A stretch of DNA of 64,000 nucleotides, from assembly GCF_030272615.1 (NCBI RefSeq), contig NC_081406.1, positions 399,728,939 through 399,792,938 on the forward strand. The letters are read 5' to 3'. This DNA is from Cryptomeria japonica (lineage: Eukaryota; Streptophyta; Pinopsida; Cupressales; Cupressaceae). The position numbers and the translations under genes are program-made. Shown here one piece after another: positions 1 to 11,430 of this stretch (position 1 is its first letter; each line of letters opens with the position of its first letter). Below the pieces are notes generated by a model. That model made no database searches. It was not told the origin of the DNA and saw only the letters and a list, made by a program, of their open reading frames with translations.

Positions 1-200
1 AATATTTACAAAAAAAATTGGCATTAAAAGGCTATATAAAATACATGAAACCACCTTCTAAATGATAATAATAATGTAAACAATGATGCTTACATTGACT
101 TATGAGGAATTTAATGTGGTACAGATTCAGCCAAGTATGCTCACTAAACTATTCTGTTACTTTCTGACACTTAATTTCATGACAATACATATGCATATCA

Positions 201-384
201 TGTTAATGTGTTAATCACGAAGGTTACACATTTGTAAATTCAATAAACTGATTCTCAGTTTAGATAGTTATGTGGCAGTCAAACTATTCTTCTGCCTATA
301 AAATAACAATGTAAACTTTCCTATGTAACAAACAATGAAATACAATAAAAATCACTTCCTATTCTGCCCCTCCTGGGCCTAACA
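201..384 (+). repeat. 5' LTR of the split Copia element
   Basis: Begins TGTTAATGTG and ends CCTGGGCCTAACA, next to the PBS. It aligns with the 3' LTR at 9861-10107 through shared blocks such as ATGTGGCAGT, CTATGTAACAAACA and TTCTGCCCCTC. It is about 60 bp shorter than the 3' LTR because it lacks an internal partial duplication. Confidence 0.8.
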
Positions 385-385
385 G

Positions 386-397
386 TGGTATCAGAGC
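386..397 (+). promoter_or_regulatory. Primer-binding site (tRNA-iMet type)
   Basis: TGGTATCAGAGC lies one base after the 5' LTR. This is the standard plant Copia PBS, complementary to the 3' end of initiator tRNA-Met. Confidence 0.85.
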
Positions 398-1442
398 ACC
401 AGGATGGTTGAACATGAGGAGCAGATGAATCTGCAATCGTGTGCTCATGTGAAGCCAGTGGATGTGTGTTGGTAGCTGATTTGAGATTCAACTTACGTTG
501 CAAGTACTGCTCAAATCATCATGACGCAGAGAGGTAGAATCGTCCACTATTCTCAATAAGATTTGGGTACCATTTTAAGCATTCCTAATTTGTTTAGAGA
601 GTGAGTCATCATTGATCGCTGATTTGTGGTGGCTGATCTACTGAAAAACTAAGCTATTGATATGCATAAGTGAGATATAAATGTTCCTCTATTTTGCCAG
701 CTGATTTAAGGTGTTGACACTCTTGCCCATCATATTTTGGACTTATCGTTTCCTGTTTGACTGCTGCATGGAAATCCATTATGTAAACACATAAAAATAA
801 GTATTTAAGCAATTCCAGATTTGTATAAACAATGAGTAAAGGTCACGTGTGGTTAGAGAAGTGTCTGCCATGGGAAGCTTATTTTTTTCTTAATACTACT
901 GCCATCAGTGATGGAATAAAAAGGAAATTCCTGAACTGATCACTGGAAGTGCTGGGAACAGCAAGAGATAGATTGTTTTGCTTCTTTTGTCAACCGATGT
1001 GTATGTTTGTTTTTGCCAATGCATCTGCTTATTCAAATCATTCGCCACTATTCTGTAAAAATTTTCATAAATTCAAAAGAAGAGGACTGGCAATTTCTGT
1101 GACAGACATGACAGTGTGAAGAAAAATATGGTCAAGAAATGCATGATCAGTGGTTTTGTTTAGAAAAATGTTAACTGTTAAGGAAGATAATGCTGATGTA
1201 TAGTATCTGTTCTTTATTTTTTAACTATTTATGGAGTAATATGGTTATCTTTGGAAGTAACAAGGATATAATTGATCTTATAAGGCGTTTGTCAAATAAC
1301 TACAATCATGTCCACATTATTCACAGAGGGCATACTGTCTCTAAAATTTCACTGTAAGCACAACAGATGAGACAAAATTGATATCTGAATGTTGGAGACA
1401 ATATAAACCTTCATTATTGCAACTTTGTAACCAAACATATTA
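398..1442. other. Degenerate Copia interior, no frame kept
   Basis: Between the PBS and the recognisable gag-like frame there is about 1 kb with no reading frame over 60 codons. It should be the decayed 5' leader and gag N-terminus of the enclosing Copia element, but I see no domain in it. Confidence 0.4.
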
Positions 1443-2206
1443 TTGAGTAAAAAACTTAATAGGTTACAAGATCAGTTAGAAAACACAGAGCAGAAAGAAG
1501 TTAAGCAAGATGTATCTTCTTCTAGCATTTCAACAAAGCAAGCAAATAAAACCAATATGTACTTGAAGACACATGTTGTGTCTTCCTTGTGTCACAGAGG
1601 CAAAATGTGTGTCCAAGCCTATGGCCCAGAAATGCCACCAACCAAAATGCAAAAGCAGAAACCCACTGAGTCAAAATTTGATACTTCACCCAAACCCATT
1701 GTGAAAGTTTTGGAATCTCAGATAACAGCTAGGGGAAAATCTCGTCCTCTTGTATCCCAGAATATTCTAAACCTGTCAAATTTGTATCTAGAGGACTTAC
1801 AAATGCATGTCAAGTTAAATCTTTCTCTACATGTGTCAAATTATTTCAACCAAAATTGTGTTCCTATTGTGGTTGTTATGGCCATACATCAGTTTCATGT
1901 TTTGATCTACACCCCTATTCTTTCACTTGTCAACATACTCATGATTCTTCTCATTGCTTTCAGAAGTGCAAAAATCTGTGTTATGTGTTGCTAATCCTTT
2001 GTCTGAACCAGTCCTAGGGGAGACATCAGATCATTCTTTAGACACTAGCGCTGTGACAAATTTGACAGATATTTGAGTTGGATGCCCCAAAAAAGGATAT
2101 TTTGAGTGCTGTTGACCCTGCTATTAGGGATGACAATGATGTTTGTAATGCTGCTGGCAACGACAATATTGCTGGTGATGTTAACAATGAAGTTTATGAT
2201 AATGTC
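1443..2206 (+). pseudogene. Decayed gag-like frame with CCHC knuckle
   Basis: A frame from 1443 gives a lysine/serine-rich segment of about 135 residues. Near 1850 the sense frame shifts, and the new frame contains the zinc knuckle CSYCGCYGHTSVSC (1859-1900), an exact CX2CX4HX4C nucleic-acid-binding motif as in retroelement Gag. An acidic, asparagine-rich stretch then reads up to the LINE insertion point at 2206. The knuckle and its place between PBS and RNase H tail support Copia gag. The N-terminal UBN2-type gag domain is not recognisable. Several frame breaks make it non-functional. Confidence 0.55.
2192..2205. repeat. Target-site duplication of the LINE, 3' side
   Basis: GTTTATGATAATGT next to the poly(A); partner copy at 9052-9065 with one mismatch. 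Confidence 0.85.
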
Positions 2207-2299
2207 TTTTTTTTTTTTTTTTGGAAAAAGGGGTTAAAAATTTATTGAACCAGTAAAAACAGTACAATAACAAGATGAAACCAATCAAAAAGTGATCCA

Positions 2300-5200
2300 G
2301 AAAGGATCACAAATAACCTATCATATCATCCTTTACAATCTTATCAAGAAATTGGGCACAATCCTGGGGCAAATCACCCCTTCCCCCAATATTCCAGCCA
2401 TCCATCTTCTCAGAAGCCCACTTTGCCAAAAAATCAGCAGCCTTATTCCACTCCCTTGGAGTATATAACAGAAAGTAACTGACTCCATAGAGTCCTTCAA
2501 ACTCAGAATTTATCTACCCACCACCGCTAGATGCCAATCAACATCCTCCAACCTCTGCTTATTTAACATGTCCATAACAACCTGGGAGTCAAATTCATAA
2601 AAAACCTTGCTCCACCCAAGGGCAAATCATTGCTCAAGCGCACAAAGAACAGCCAAAGCCTATATAAGGTTATTAGTTTGATGTCCCTTACAAACAAAAA
2701 ATAGGAAAATCACATTTCCCAAACTATCCCTACCAATACCTCCAATTCCGGCATGTCCTAGATTTCCTCGAGAGAAGCCATCAATATTAGTCTTGAGAAC
2801 ACCCGAGGGCGAAGGAGCCACTTACCAACCCGCTTAACTTTCCTTTTAGCATATTAACACCGGACTTGTCGACTCCTTGAAAGGGATTCCCTATTAAAAT
2901 ATTCAAATTCTGAATAACAGGCATGTCACTAGGGTCCACATTTACGAGGAGATCACATTTTGCCAGTAAAGTTTCCTGCAACATATTAATAATTCTCTAC
3001 CACACTTGTTGTGCTAACAACCTTCTATCCTGAAAAATCCTACAGTTTCTTTCTAACCACAATTGCCAAATAATAAAGGAGAGGCCAATATTGCAAGCTA
3101 CCTGGAGAAAGGAGGTTTTAGCAGGGGGTCTACCAAGACTATTCTAGAACTCCAACAAAGAATCAGCATGAACACAAGCATGCTTCCAAGGTCCCCACCA
3201 AAAATGCCAAATTTCCTTTAAAAAAGCACACTAGAAGAAGAGATGCAGGGTACTTTCCTCATTCTGACATAAAAAACACATTGAAGGTTCATAAAATCCT
3301 ATTTTCCTAAGATTTTCCAGGTAAGGCTTCTATTTTACACCACCAGCCACAGGAATAAATTACACTTGGGCAAAGAAAACCGATTCCAAACTTGCTTCCA
3401 CCAAGGAAGAGTCAACTTCCCGTAAGTCAATCTATCTAACTCCATATACCCAAAGGCCAACAAAAATTTTCCTTTTGGGTTTTGACCCCAAGCAAGGACA
3501 TCTTAACCCATCAAGGAGCTACACATCCTTCCTGCCAAAATCCTAGCAAGTTGCTCCCGAGTGTCCATTGATCCCCCATGAGGCCATTCATGCGGCTCTT
3601 TCCATCTTGCCACTTCTCCTAGACCCACTCTCTAGATAACTTTAAATTCCTCAACTCTACTCCAACCAGCTTCAAGAAAGCTATCACGAATAGACTGCAA
3701 CTATGGAAATTGATAAAATGGGAGGAAATCCATCCCAAGAGTCATACTAGAACAAAGCTTCAGCTCCTTTGTAACAAATCCAAAAGAGGCCTTGCTTAAC
3801 AACCTATGCTACTCTTTTAAGAGTATCCCAAATCATAGATCCTTTGCCAATCATATTGCATCTTGAAACATCTCTGCTATCCACTCCCCCCAAATACTTT
3901 ACATTGAGAATTTTGGCTTAGCCTTGATCTTGGCTAGTGCACCATCTCCAAAAAAGCTTACAAGCCAAAACCTGACTATTCATACCTGATTGACGCAACC
4001 CAAGGCCCCCATCTTGTAACGGCCTACAAACTGATTCACATTTAACCAAATTCCACTTAGAGGAAAGCAAATTATCATTCCACAAAAACTGCCTGGAGAG
4101 AGCATCAAATTCCTTTATAAAACTTACCAGAGCAGTCTGCACAAAACATCTACATATAGGGAGAGCCTCAACCACAGACTTCAAGAGACTCTTCCATCCA
4201 TTGAAAGCCATCTATTAGTCCAATGGCTCAGCTTCTTGCGGAACTTATCCAAAACATCCTGCCAAAACCCCCTAGCAAGAGGGTGAACAAACAGGAATTC
4301 CAAAATAAGAAAAAGGAAGAGCACCAATCTAGAACCTTAAAATCTTTGCAATCCTGGCTTGGATAGTTAAAAGGGTAATTAAAAAGAAGATAAAGGACTT
4401 ATTTTCATTAGTCAGTTGACCAAAAGTTGCCAAATAAGTATCCAGCAGCGTTACACAGAGTTTCCTAACTAGGGGACAGGCGGACGTGGGGATCAAGGGC
4501 CTAAATTTGGGGACGACGGGGGACGGCAGGGAAGCGATGGTGGGGGGGCAGTGCTGATATAAAAATAGAGGTGAATTGAAATCTTCAAGGCAAAATCTGC
4601 AATATAACATCTTTGTGAGTGCCCCATGAAAGGCCAACTAGTTTTCACAAAGTTAAAGATTGCAGTCAGTATGTAATGGCATGTTGACATATAGCAAGCG
4701 ACCCAGCGTCGTCCCCGCCAGAGGTGGCGAAAATAATGGTGCTATGGGGGGGACGTTTCCCCCAAGTCCCCAAGTCTCGGAAACGTCCCCCTACAGAGAA
4801 CACAGGTTTTATTGGGGGGGGATGCATCCCCGTGGAACGCCGGTATCCAAAGACTTCCTCAAGTTAGTAGCCTCTAGAACTCAAGCTACTACCATAAAAG
4901 TCGTGTCATCCACAAACTGAAGATGAGGAGGAAGACCATTGCCCCAATTCCAACCTTGGATCAATCATTGGCTTACTTGAGAATTGATAAATCTTCCCAA
5001 CCCTTCTACCATCAAAATAAACAAGTATGGGGAAAGAGGATAACCCTGCCATAAAATACAAGCCCCAAATTACTCTATAGGCACAATATTGATGAGAACG
5101 GCAAAAGAAGTAGTAATACAACTCATAACCCAATTAGTCCACTCATTATTAAAACCAAAGGCTTCAAAAGCTTTACAAAGGAAACTCCATTTGACTCTTC

Positions 5201-6923
5201 ATATGCTTTGGCCATGTCCAATTTTAGACATAGCCTTTTCCTTAGAAATTGCCATTGAATGAATAAGCCTTTATCACTATAATAACCCCGTCAAGAATTT
5301 GTCTCCTAGAAACAAAACCTCCATATTCTTCAAAAAACAATTTAGTGAGCCATGGCTTAAGCCTCTGAACAATCAATTTTGTGATTATTTTGTAAATCAC
5401 ATTACATAAAGCAATGCGGCAAAAGGAGTCAAAATGCCCCTTAGCATCTTCTTGTTTCTATAAGATTCATGCACCACCTCCATGAGATCAAACTTGATTA
5501 TCTCCCAAAATTCTTGATAAAATTCTACAAGAAAGCCATCAAGGCCCAGAAGCTTTACTCTTCTTCATACCGAACACCACCCCTTCAACTTCATCCATAG
5601 AGATAGGTCTACATAGGTTCTCATTCATTTCAGTAGAGACAAAAGATGGAATACAAGCAAGCACTAGCCCTTCTTCCATAATGGTAGGAGGGGTATCCTC
5701 AACAAATAAGGCCTCGAAGAATCTAGTAGCCTCATAAGAAAACTCTCTATAGGAAGAGAGAGGGACTCCCTCAGAGGAAATGAGAGAAGTGATAGTATTA
5801 CCATATCTCTGATCCTTTATTGAGTTGTGAAAAAACTTTGTGTTCCTGTCACCTTCTTGGAGCCAATCAATTCATGACTTTTGCTTCCAATAAATTTCCT
5901 CCTAAAGCTCCCATTCCTCCAACTCCTTCACTGCAACTTACTCCTCTCTCTACAAATTCTCTGAGAGGCCTTGATCTTTGATCTGACGAGTAATGGCATC
6001 CACCCGAGACTATGCCTAAACCTTCGCCATGAAAATGTTGTCAAAACATAGCTTGTTCCACCTTTTAATCTTATACTTGATGAATTGAACTTGCTTGACA
6101 AATGAGTACATTCTAGTGCCATAAGCAGGCTCCCCCTCTTGCCACCAATCCATCATAAGGTCCTAAGGGAAGTATCTCAAAGGCACATGAGCTGAAACTT
6201 AAAGGATTTTTAGAGACACGAAAGTGAGTAGCATTAAATTTGATCGACCTATGGTCAAATTCTTTCCAATCTAGAATCCCAAGGCTAATCACCCAATTAT
6301 CACCCATTCAAAAACAAGAGACCAAAAACATGTCTAATCTCTTTGCTATAGCCTCTCCACATCTCCCATTATTCCAAGTGAAAAGTCCATTAGTAGGTTT
6401 AACATCCACAACCCTCAAGAACTCAATATTATCCCTTAGAACCCTTGACGAAGGATCAAGCCTAACATCACCACCCCTTTTTTCCTCTAGACTAGAGTTT
6501 GCATTAAAATCTCCTACAATGATCTAGAGGAGCAATAGATCTAACATATCTGATATGAGACCAAAGCATAGACGTCCCCACAATATCCATTGGAGCATAA
6601 ACATTCGTGAAAAGATGATTCTCACCAAACTCTCAGCTTACAACAACCATAGAGATGGAAGACCTGCTAGAAATCCACCAAAGAGGCACTATCTTACGAG
6701 GATCCCAAAGGCAAGCCATACCCCCTAAGTTGCCCTGAGCCCCAATACACAAACAATGGCTTCGAGCCCAAATTTGGGGAGCCTTATTTAACATACCATC
6801 AACCGATAACTTAGATTCCTACATAAACACCACATCAAGAGCATGAGATCCAATCAACTCTCAAATAGCCTTTTGTCCAGGGATGCTATTCAACCCCTGT
6901 ACATTCCAAGATAGTACAATCAT
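2300..6923 (-). pseudogene. LINE ORF2: endonuclease, RT, RNase H, broken
   Basis: Starts MIVLSWNVQGLNSIPGQK at 6923, the classic start of the EEP-type LINE endonuclease. RT hallmarks include FVDDTTFMVVA (near 4890-4925), the position of the catalytic F/YxDD box. The RT C-terminus is seen in 3918-4211 (WKSLLKSVVEALPI, FDALSRQFLWND, LQDGGLGLRQ). The zf-RVT region reads MCFLCQNEESTLHLFF near 3240-3285. RNase H ends with YIPREWNKAADFLAKWASEK (about 2405-2470). Stops occur in every domain. The conserved RT block between FVDD and the C-terminal region is missing, replaced near 4330-4860 by G-rich foldback sequence. Confidence 0.8.
4440..4850. mobile_element. G-rich foldback (MITE-like) insertion in LINE RT
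   Basis: This segment is much richer in G/C than its surroundings and interrupts the RT frame. It contains GGGGGACGTTTCC (4748-4760) facing GGAAACGTCCCCC (4779-4791), a perfect 13-bp stem with an 18-base loop, plus other G-tracts near 4490-4550 and 4815-4832. RT residues expected here are absent. The ends are not resolved and no target-site duplication was found. Confidence 0.4.
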
Positions 6924-6959
6924 TTTTTAGGAGAGAAATGGGAATCAATGATCTTTACA

Positions 6960-8697
6960 AAGCCCAACTCCACCAAAGTCTCACCAATTAACTTTAACTT
7001 CTCCTGATCTTTCTTCCTACCCTTTGTTCTAAAAGGCCTTTCAGTAGCACCTTTTTTAATAACCTTTGTTGCAATCCCAATACAAGCGAGGTTCCCTTAC
7101 TTTTACTTCCATCTAAAGAATCTTTCTTGAGGTTTAGCGCTGAGCTGATAGGACCTGAAGAATTGATGATTTCCTTACTTCCATTTCCAACCACCGTACC
7201 AGAAGTCAACAAAGGAATATCTATATCCATTTGGGCCTCCTAGCCTGCATCTTGAGTACCAATATGAAGAGTCATATCCTTCTCAACATCTACTTGATCC
7301 ATTTCCTCAGCGGCCAATTAACTTTAACTTCTCCTGACCTTTCTTCTTAACCTTTGTTGTAGGAGGCCTTTCAAGAGCACCCTTTTCAATAACCTTTGTT
7401 GCAGTCCCAATACAAGCAAGGTTCCCTTACTTTTACTTCCATCTAAAGAATCTTTCTTGAGGTTTAATCACTGAGCTGATAGAACCTGAAGAATTGATGA
7501 TTTCCTTACTTCCATTTCCTGCCAGCTACCAGAAGTTAGCAAAGGAATATCTATATCCATTTGGGCCTCTTGGCCTGCATCTTGACTACCAATCTGAAGA
7601 GTAATATCCTTCTCAACATGTACTTGATCCATTTCCTGAGCTGCCAAACCGATAGCCATACTGTAAGCTCCTCATCAAACTGTTCCAAATCCTCTGGCGC
7701 ATCAAACCTGTTAAACACCTCATTAGTCTACCTATCTTTAAAAGTTCTCTTCTGACCTCTACCCTTATTTCATGTTTTGACTGGAACAAATCCCTCTTTA
7801 TCCTCCACCATGGGTGCTTTATCGTTATCTTGCTTAGGCAATGGGTGAGATGACCCATTATTAGCAGCCCCTGCATGTTTAGATTTCGGGCACATTCGCT
7901 GCAAATGGCCATATTAATGACAAATCCGGTAGCAAAAAGGAAGAGTTTCATAATGTAATTGTTGAATCCAAGAATTGGATCCAAGACGAATTTCCATGGA
8001 ATCGGGTAATGGCTTATTCAAATCAATTTCAGCACAAACACAAGCATTAGTAATAGTACCTTTTTGTCCATAGTTTGTCATGAAGGACCCACCGGCTTGC
8101 CAAGTTGTGCCACAACTAAATTGAAAATATTGTTTCTCCAAAATTGCAGTGGAAACCACGGAAGCCTCACCCAAACCATAACCCTCAACAAAAGCTCTTC
8201 TATAGGGTTAAATCGAACATGCCACAGCTTAATGAAGAGACAGACCAACTTGATTGTAGAAATAAGGTCCCCCCTTCAAAAACCTTATTTCTATCTGACA
8301 TGCATGAAAAAACCACCAAAAAGTAGCTATTGGCAACTAACACCACCTCCATTTCCCCCTCTAGATTCCATGTGTGATGGGCCCAAGATTCCAAGAAGGG
8401 CAAATACACCCGAATTCCCAAGAACTTACAAATCAAGGCATGATTAGTCAAATAATTAATATCCTCCTCAACAAAGTTAGGCTGGATCACAAGAACAGGA
8501 CTAGTATCACTCTTAGCTAAACATCCATTTACCTTTGTAGGCTTAAAGCCCTCAATTTGAGAAGAATTTTCTCCGATGCCTGCACCCTTCAAGCCAAAAA
8601 TAGGATTCTCATGAATGATTGGAGCCGAACTTTCCCCTAGCACGACATCACTGAAGGTGAGATTCTGCATGCCCAATACACCTCTAGGCATTGCCAT
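6960..8697 (-). pseudogene. LINE ORF1 (DUF4283 and zinc knuckle), broken
   Basis: A likely start is MAMPRGVLGMQNLTF at 8697. A DUF4283-like RNA-binding segment follows (ALICKFLG... VYLPFLESW ... VFEGGTLFLQ). In other frames come a segment like CAEIDLNKPLPDS and HYETLPF and then a cysteine/histidine knuckle region near 7890-7950. This is the plant LINE ORF1 order (DUF4283 then a CX2CX4HX4C knuckle). The C-terminal part holds a 330-bp in-frame tandem duplication (6984-7643). At least two frameshifts and several stops break it. In the family the product binds LINE RNA in the retrotransposition particle. Confidence 0.7.
6984..7643. repeat. 330-bp tandem duplication in LINE ORF1
   Basis: Sequence beginning CCAATTAACTTTAACTTCTCCTG at 6984 restarts at 7314, giving two units of about 330 bp (110 codons, frame-neutral). 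The units differ by scattered substitutions and small indels, so the duplication is not recent. Confidence 0.85.
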
Positions 8698-9051
8698 GCA
8701 AAGCTCCCAAAGAAAAATAAAAAAGCACAGAGCCAAAACCCAAACCCCTCTCCAAAACCTCTCGCATGCAATAGGAAAAAGACAAAAAAACTCCAAACAC
8801 CAATGCCCAAACCCCGAACTAGGCACACCAAAGTTGACCAAACCACTACCACCAAACACTGCAGATCACCCACCCAAACGCACGAAGAAGCAATAGGAAA
8901 AATGCCAAAACCACGTCACAGACACCAAACCCCCTTCACACAACACTATCCCACCCTGTGCCACTTTCGAAGCAGAAAACAGAAGAAAACAACATGGCTA
9001 AGGCCTCTCGGCCCTACCTGCAACCTCCTCCATAGTTGCAGCAGCCATCAT

Positions 9052-9065
9052 GTTTATGATGATGT
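9052..9065. repeat. Target-site duplication of the LINE, 5' side
   Basis: GTTTATGATGATGT; 13 of 14 bases match 2192-2205. It marks the exact 5' end of the LINE. Confidence 0.85.
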
Positions 9066-9430
9066 TGCTCCTTACTAGTGTATTCCAATTATTTGAGGCT
9101 ATAGAGATAAAGATGTTTCCTTTTGTTCAGTAACTCCATCAAGGAGACCAAGTCGTTGGCCTTTTCCTGTCTCATCTGCCAAAGGGAGGAATCTTGTGTG
9201 TCAAATTCAAGCGAAGACTTCATTTTGATTTGATTGATTGGTGCAGTAATTACACTTCAATATTATATTATTATGTTGGACTCAATGTGTTCTATTTCAG
9301 ATATTATTTGGTTGCAGATATTATTGGTGGACACTAGATGTGTATATGTTCCTCGACAATGTATTGATTGCACCCAATGTGTGCTAGTTCAGATATTATT
9401 ATCAGTGATAATGCAGAGTCGTCCCAGATC

Positions 9431-9576
9431 GATAGTTGGTGACTACTCATACTGGCCACTAAGGTTTGGTCATTTTTTCAAATTGCAGCGTGGACAAAAC
9501 GCAGATAGTTGGTGACTACTCATACTGGCCACTAAGGTTTGGTCATTTTTTCAAATTGCAGCATGGACAAAACGCA
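9431..9576. repeat. Two 73-bp tandem units in the Copia 3' region
   Basis: Units 9431-9503 and 9504-9576 both begin GATAGTTGGTGACTACTCAT and appear to differ at one base (GCAGCG versus GCAGCA). The near identity contrasts with the decay of the surrounding element, so this duplication is recent. Confidence 0.9.
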
Positions 9577-9750
9577 ACAAGCTCATTCTCAAAATGTGAG
9601 ACTGTCAAGGCAACAATCTCATTATCGAACTTGAGACTTGTCAAGGCAACATGTTCATTATCAAAGTTTGAACTTTGTCATTCAAACTTTAAACCCTGTC
9701 AAGGTTACAAGCTTAGTTCAAACAAATTTAAGACCTGTCATAGGAACAGG
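9577..9750. repeat. Degenerate ~36-bp repeats near Copia 3' end
   Basis: About four imperfect units around GACTTGTCAAGGCAACA and TCATTATCAAACTTGA lie between the 73-bp duplication and the RNase H tail. Confidence 0.6.
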
Positions 9751-9765
9751 TTTTTTTAAGAAACT

Positions 9766-9807
9766 TCAGATCAGCCAGCAAATATTTTCACCAAAGTGCT
9801 TGGCTGA
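9766..9807 (+). pseudogene. Copia RNase H C-terminal tail
   Basis: Reads SDQPANIFTKVLG then stop. This matches the conserved tail of plant Copia polyproteins (DQPADIFTK), which normally sits just before the 3' polypurine tract. Only these 13 codons remain recognisable; the rest of RT and RNase H is lost. Confidence 0.8.
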
Positions 9808-9850
9808 GAGAAGAATTTTCTGCTTGGTTTCATGATAACGCCTTCAAACT

Positions 9851-9860
9851 AAGGGGGGGA
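9851..9860 (+). promoter_or_regulatory. Polypurine tract of the split Copia element
   Basis: AAGGGGGGGA directly precedes the 3' LTR start TGTTAACG; this is the expected plus-strand DNA priming site. Confidence 0.8.
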
Positions 9861-10107
9861 TGTTAACGTGACCATTATCAGGTTTTAACATATCTATTAA
9901 TATTTGTATAATATTTTTCTGTTTAGATATGTATGTGGCAGTTAAACTGTTCATCTGCCCTATAAAATAAGAATGCAAACATTTCTATGTAACAAACAGT
10001 TCTTCTGCCGAAATTAAAGAGAGTAAACATTCCTATGGTATGTAACAACCAATGAGATACAATAATAATCAATTTCCATTCTGCCCCTCTTGGGCCTAAC
10101 GTTAACA
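9861..10107 (+). repeat. 3' LTR of the split Copia element
   Basis: Begins TGTTAAC and ends GTTAACA, a perfect 7-bp terminal inverted repeat. It is 247 bp against 184 bp for the 5' LTR, mainly because of a partial internal duplication around AACAAACAGTTCTTCTGCC and GTAAACATTCCTATGG. Confidence 0.85.
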
Positions 10108-10180
10108 TCTGATAGATTTTCATTTGATTATACCCTAAAAAGGTCACCTGACATATTTTTTACTGACTATAGCTTAAATA

Positions 10181-10358
10181 AGTTAAAGCAGTAGTACTGT
10201 AAATTACACCAACTGAACCATTCTTCTGTGATAAGTAAAAAGCTCAGTGGTATCTCACTGTTATAAACTAAGTTAAAGCAGTAGTACTGTAAATTACACC
10301 AACTGCACCATTCTTCTCTGAAAGTAAAAAACTCAGTGGTATCTCACTGTTATTAAAT
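10181..10358. repeat. Two ~90-bp tandem units
   Basis: AGTTAAAGCAGTAGTACTGT occurs at 10181 and 10271. The two units share most bases and both contain AGTGGTATCTCACTGTTAT. Confidence 0.9.
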
Positions 10359-11267
10359 AAGTCACAAGATTCAAATTCGAATTCGTGTTCCGCAACAATA
10401 AAATTCGGATGATGTTCAGCAAGTAAAAAGATTCAGGAAGTTTGACAAAAAATTCAACTTATATAAATAAAAAATCTACAAAATTACTAAAATAAATAAA
10501 CTTTAATAGATATATTAAATTTTATATTTTATATATATTAATAATTAAATAATCTAAAAAAATATTTTATTATATTAAGTTTTAATGTATAAGATTAATA
10601 TATTAAAGAAGATAAAAACAAAACAATATTAATACGTTTTAATATATTATGCTAAGTTTCTGGATTCAACTGTGTATATTTTGTTTGCATCAATGTTTTA
10701 ATATAATATATTTTATTAAAAATAGAAGATTGGGGCCCTCTTTTAATAGCCATCCATTCCCATTAATTCCTATATAACAAAATGAAATGAAAAGGCCAAA
10801 GAAGACCTACAGATATAATATAAAAAATATTCAATAGTTAGAATAAATAATAGGGGCCTTTTAATAGCGTGACTTTTATTCGGCGGACAGAAAGAATTGA
10901 GGGGACGTGATCATGACTTGCAGTCTCCAAGGTTTTGAATTGCTGATCTGGAATCGTTGCCCTGGGTTTCAAACTTCAGGACCTTCTCCATACAAATTTG
11001 GGGCGTTTTGAGAACACGGTTATATTGAAAGGGGTAGGTGGGTGAATCGATATAACGACAAAACTTTACTTTTTCAACTTTATATTATAAGCATCTAACT
11101 TGATCGCATTAACATATTCATTGCATATTAACATTAACATGAATCAAACTATTATGCATCACAAGTTGAACACAAGATGTGTACATGGAAACCCTTATAA
11201 GAGAAAATGACGGTAAAATAGCTTCCTTATATATAGAAAACTTATTATACAAATTTGTAGGTACCAA
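10359..11267. other. AT-rich sequence, no gene seen
   Basis: No coding frame or domain. A strongly AT-rich block at 10440-10720 is followed by ordinary non-coding sequence. Confidence 0.5.
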
Positions 11268-11430
11268 CCCACTAGAGGCACCAACCCCTCATTCTATTTG
11301 TGAGAAGTTTCCTGCTAGAGGCACCAAACCCTCATTCTAATTCATGAGCACTTACCCACTAGAGGCACCAACCCCTCATTCTAATTCATGAGAACCTTTC
11401 CCACTAGAGGCACCAACCCCTCATTCAAAT
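11268..11430. repeat. Four ~44-bp tandem units
   Basis: The core CACTAGAGGCACCAACCCCT recurs with starts near 11268, 11311, 11355 and 11400. Spacing is 43-45 bp; unit 2 is the most divergent. Confidence 0.9.

Larger units (their letters stand above)
2207..9051 (-). mobile_element. Near full-length plant L1-like LINE
   Basis: On the minus strand the order is ORF1 with nucleic-acid-binding domain, apurinic-type endonuclease, reverse transcriptase, zf-RVT zinc-binding region, RNase H, then a 16-base poly(A) (T16 on the plus strand, 2207-2222). The element is flanked by GTTTATGATAATGT (2192-2205) and GTTTATGATGATGT (9052-9065), a 14-bp target-site duplication with one mismatch. That fixes both ends and shows target-primed insertion into the older Copia element. 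Length is about 6.85 kb, typical for full-length plant L1 LINEs. Many stops and frameshifts make it inactive. It also carries a 330-bp internal tandem duplication and a probable foldback insertion in the RT. Confidence 0.9.
201..10107 (+). mobile_element. Old Copia LTR retrotransposon, split by a LINE
   Basis: The 5' LTR (201-384) is followed by a primer-binding site matching the tRNA-iMet type (386-397). A polypurine tract (9851-9860) precedes the 3' LTR (9861-10107). Just upstream of the polypurine tract a frame reads SDQPANIFTKVLG then stop, the usual end of Copia RNase H. Without the inserted LINE (2207-9051) only about 3 kb remains, too short for full gag-pol, so the element was internally deleted or decayed. 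The LTRs differ at many positions and in length, which implies age. The 5-bp flanks (tatca at 196-200, tctga at 10108-10112) do not match, so the target-site duplication has decayed or an end is misplaced. Confidence 0.85.

Noticed and set aside
1443-1994. Stand-alone gene of 183 codons
   Set aside because: The zinc knuckle is in a different frame and the whole lies between Copia PBS and RNase H tail; it is decayed element sequence.
196-10112. Target-site duplication of the first Copia element
   Set aside because: tatca and tctga do not match well enough.
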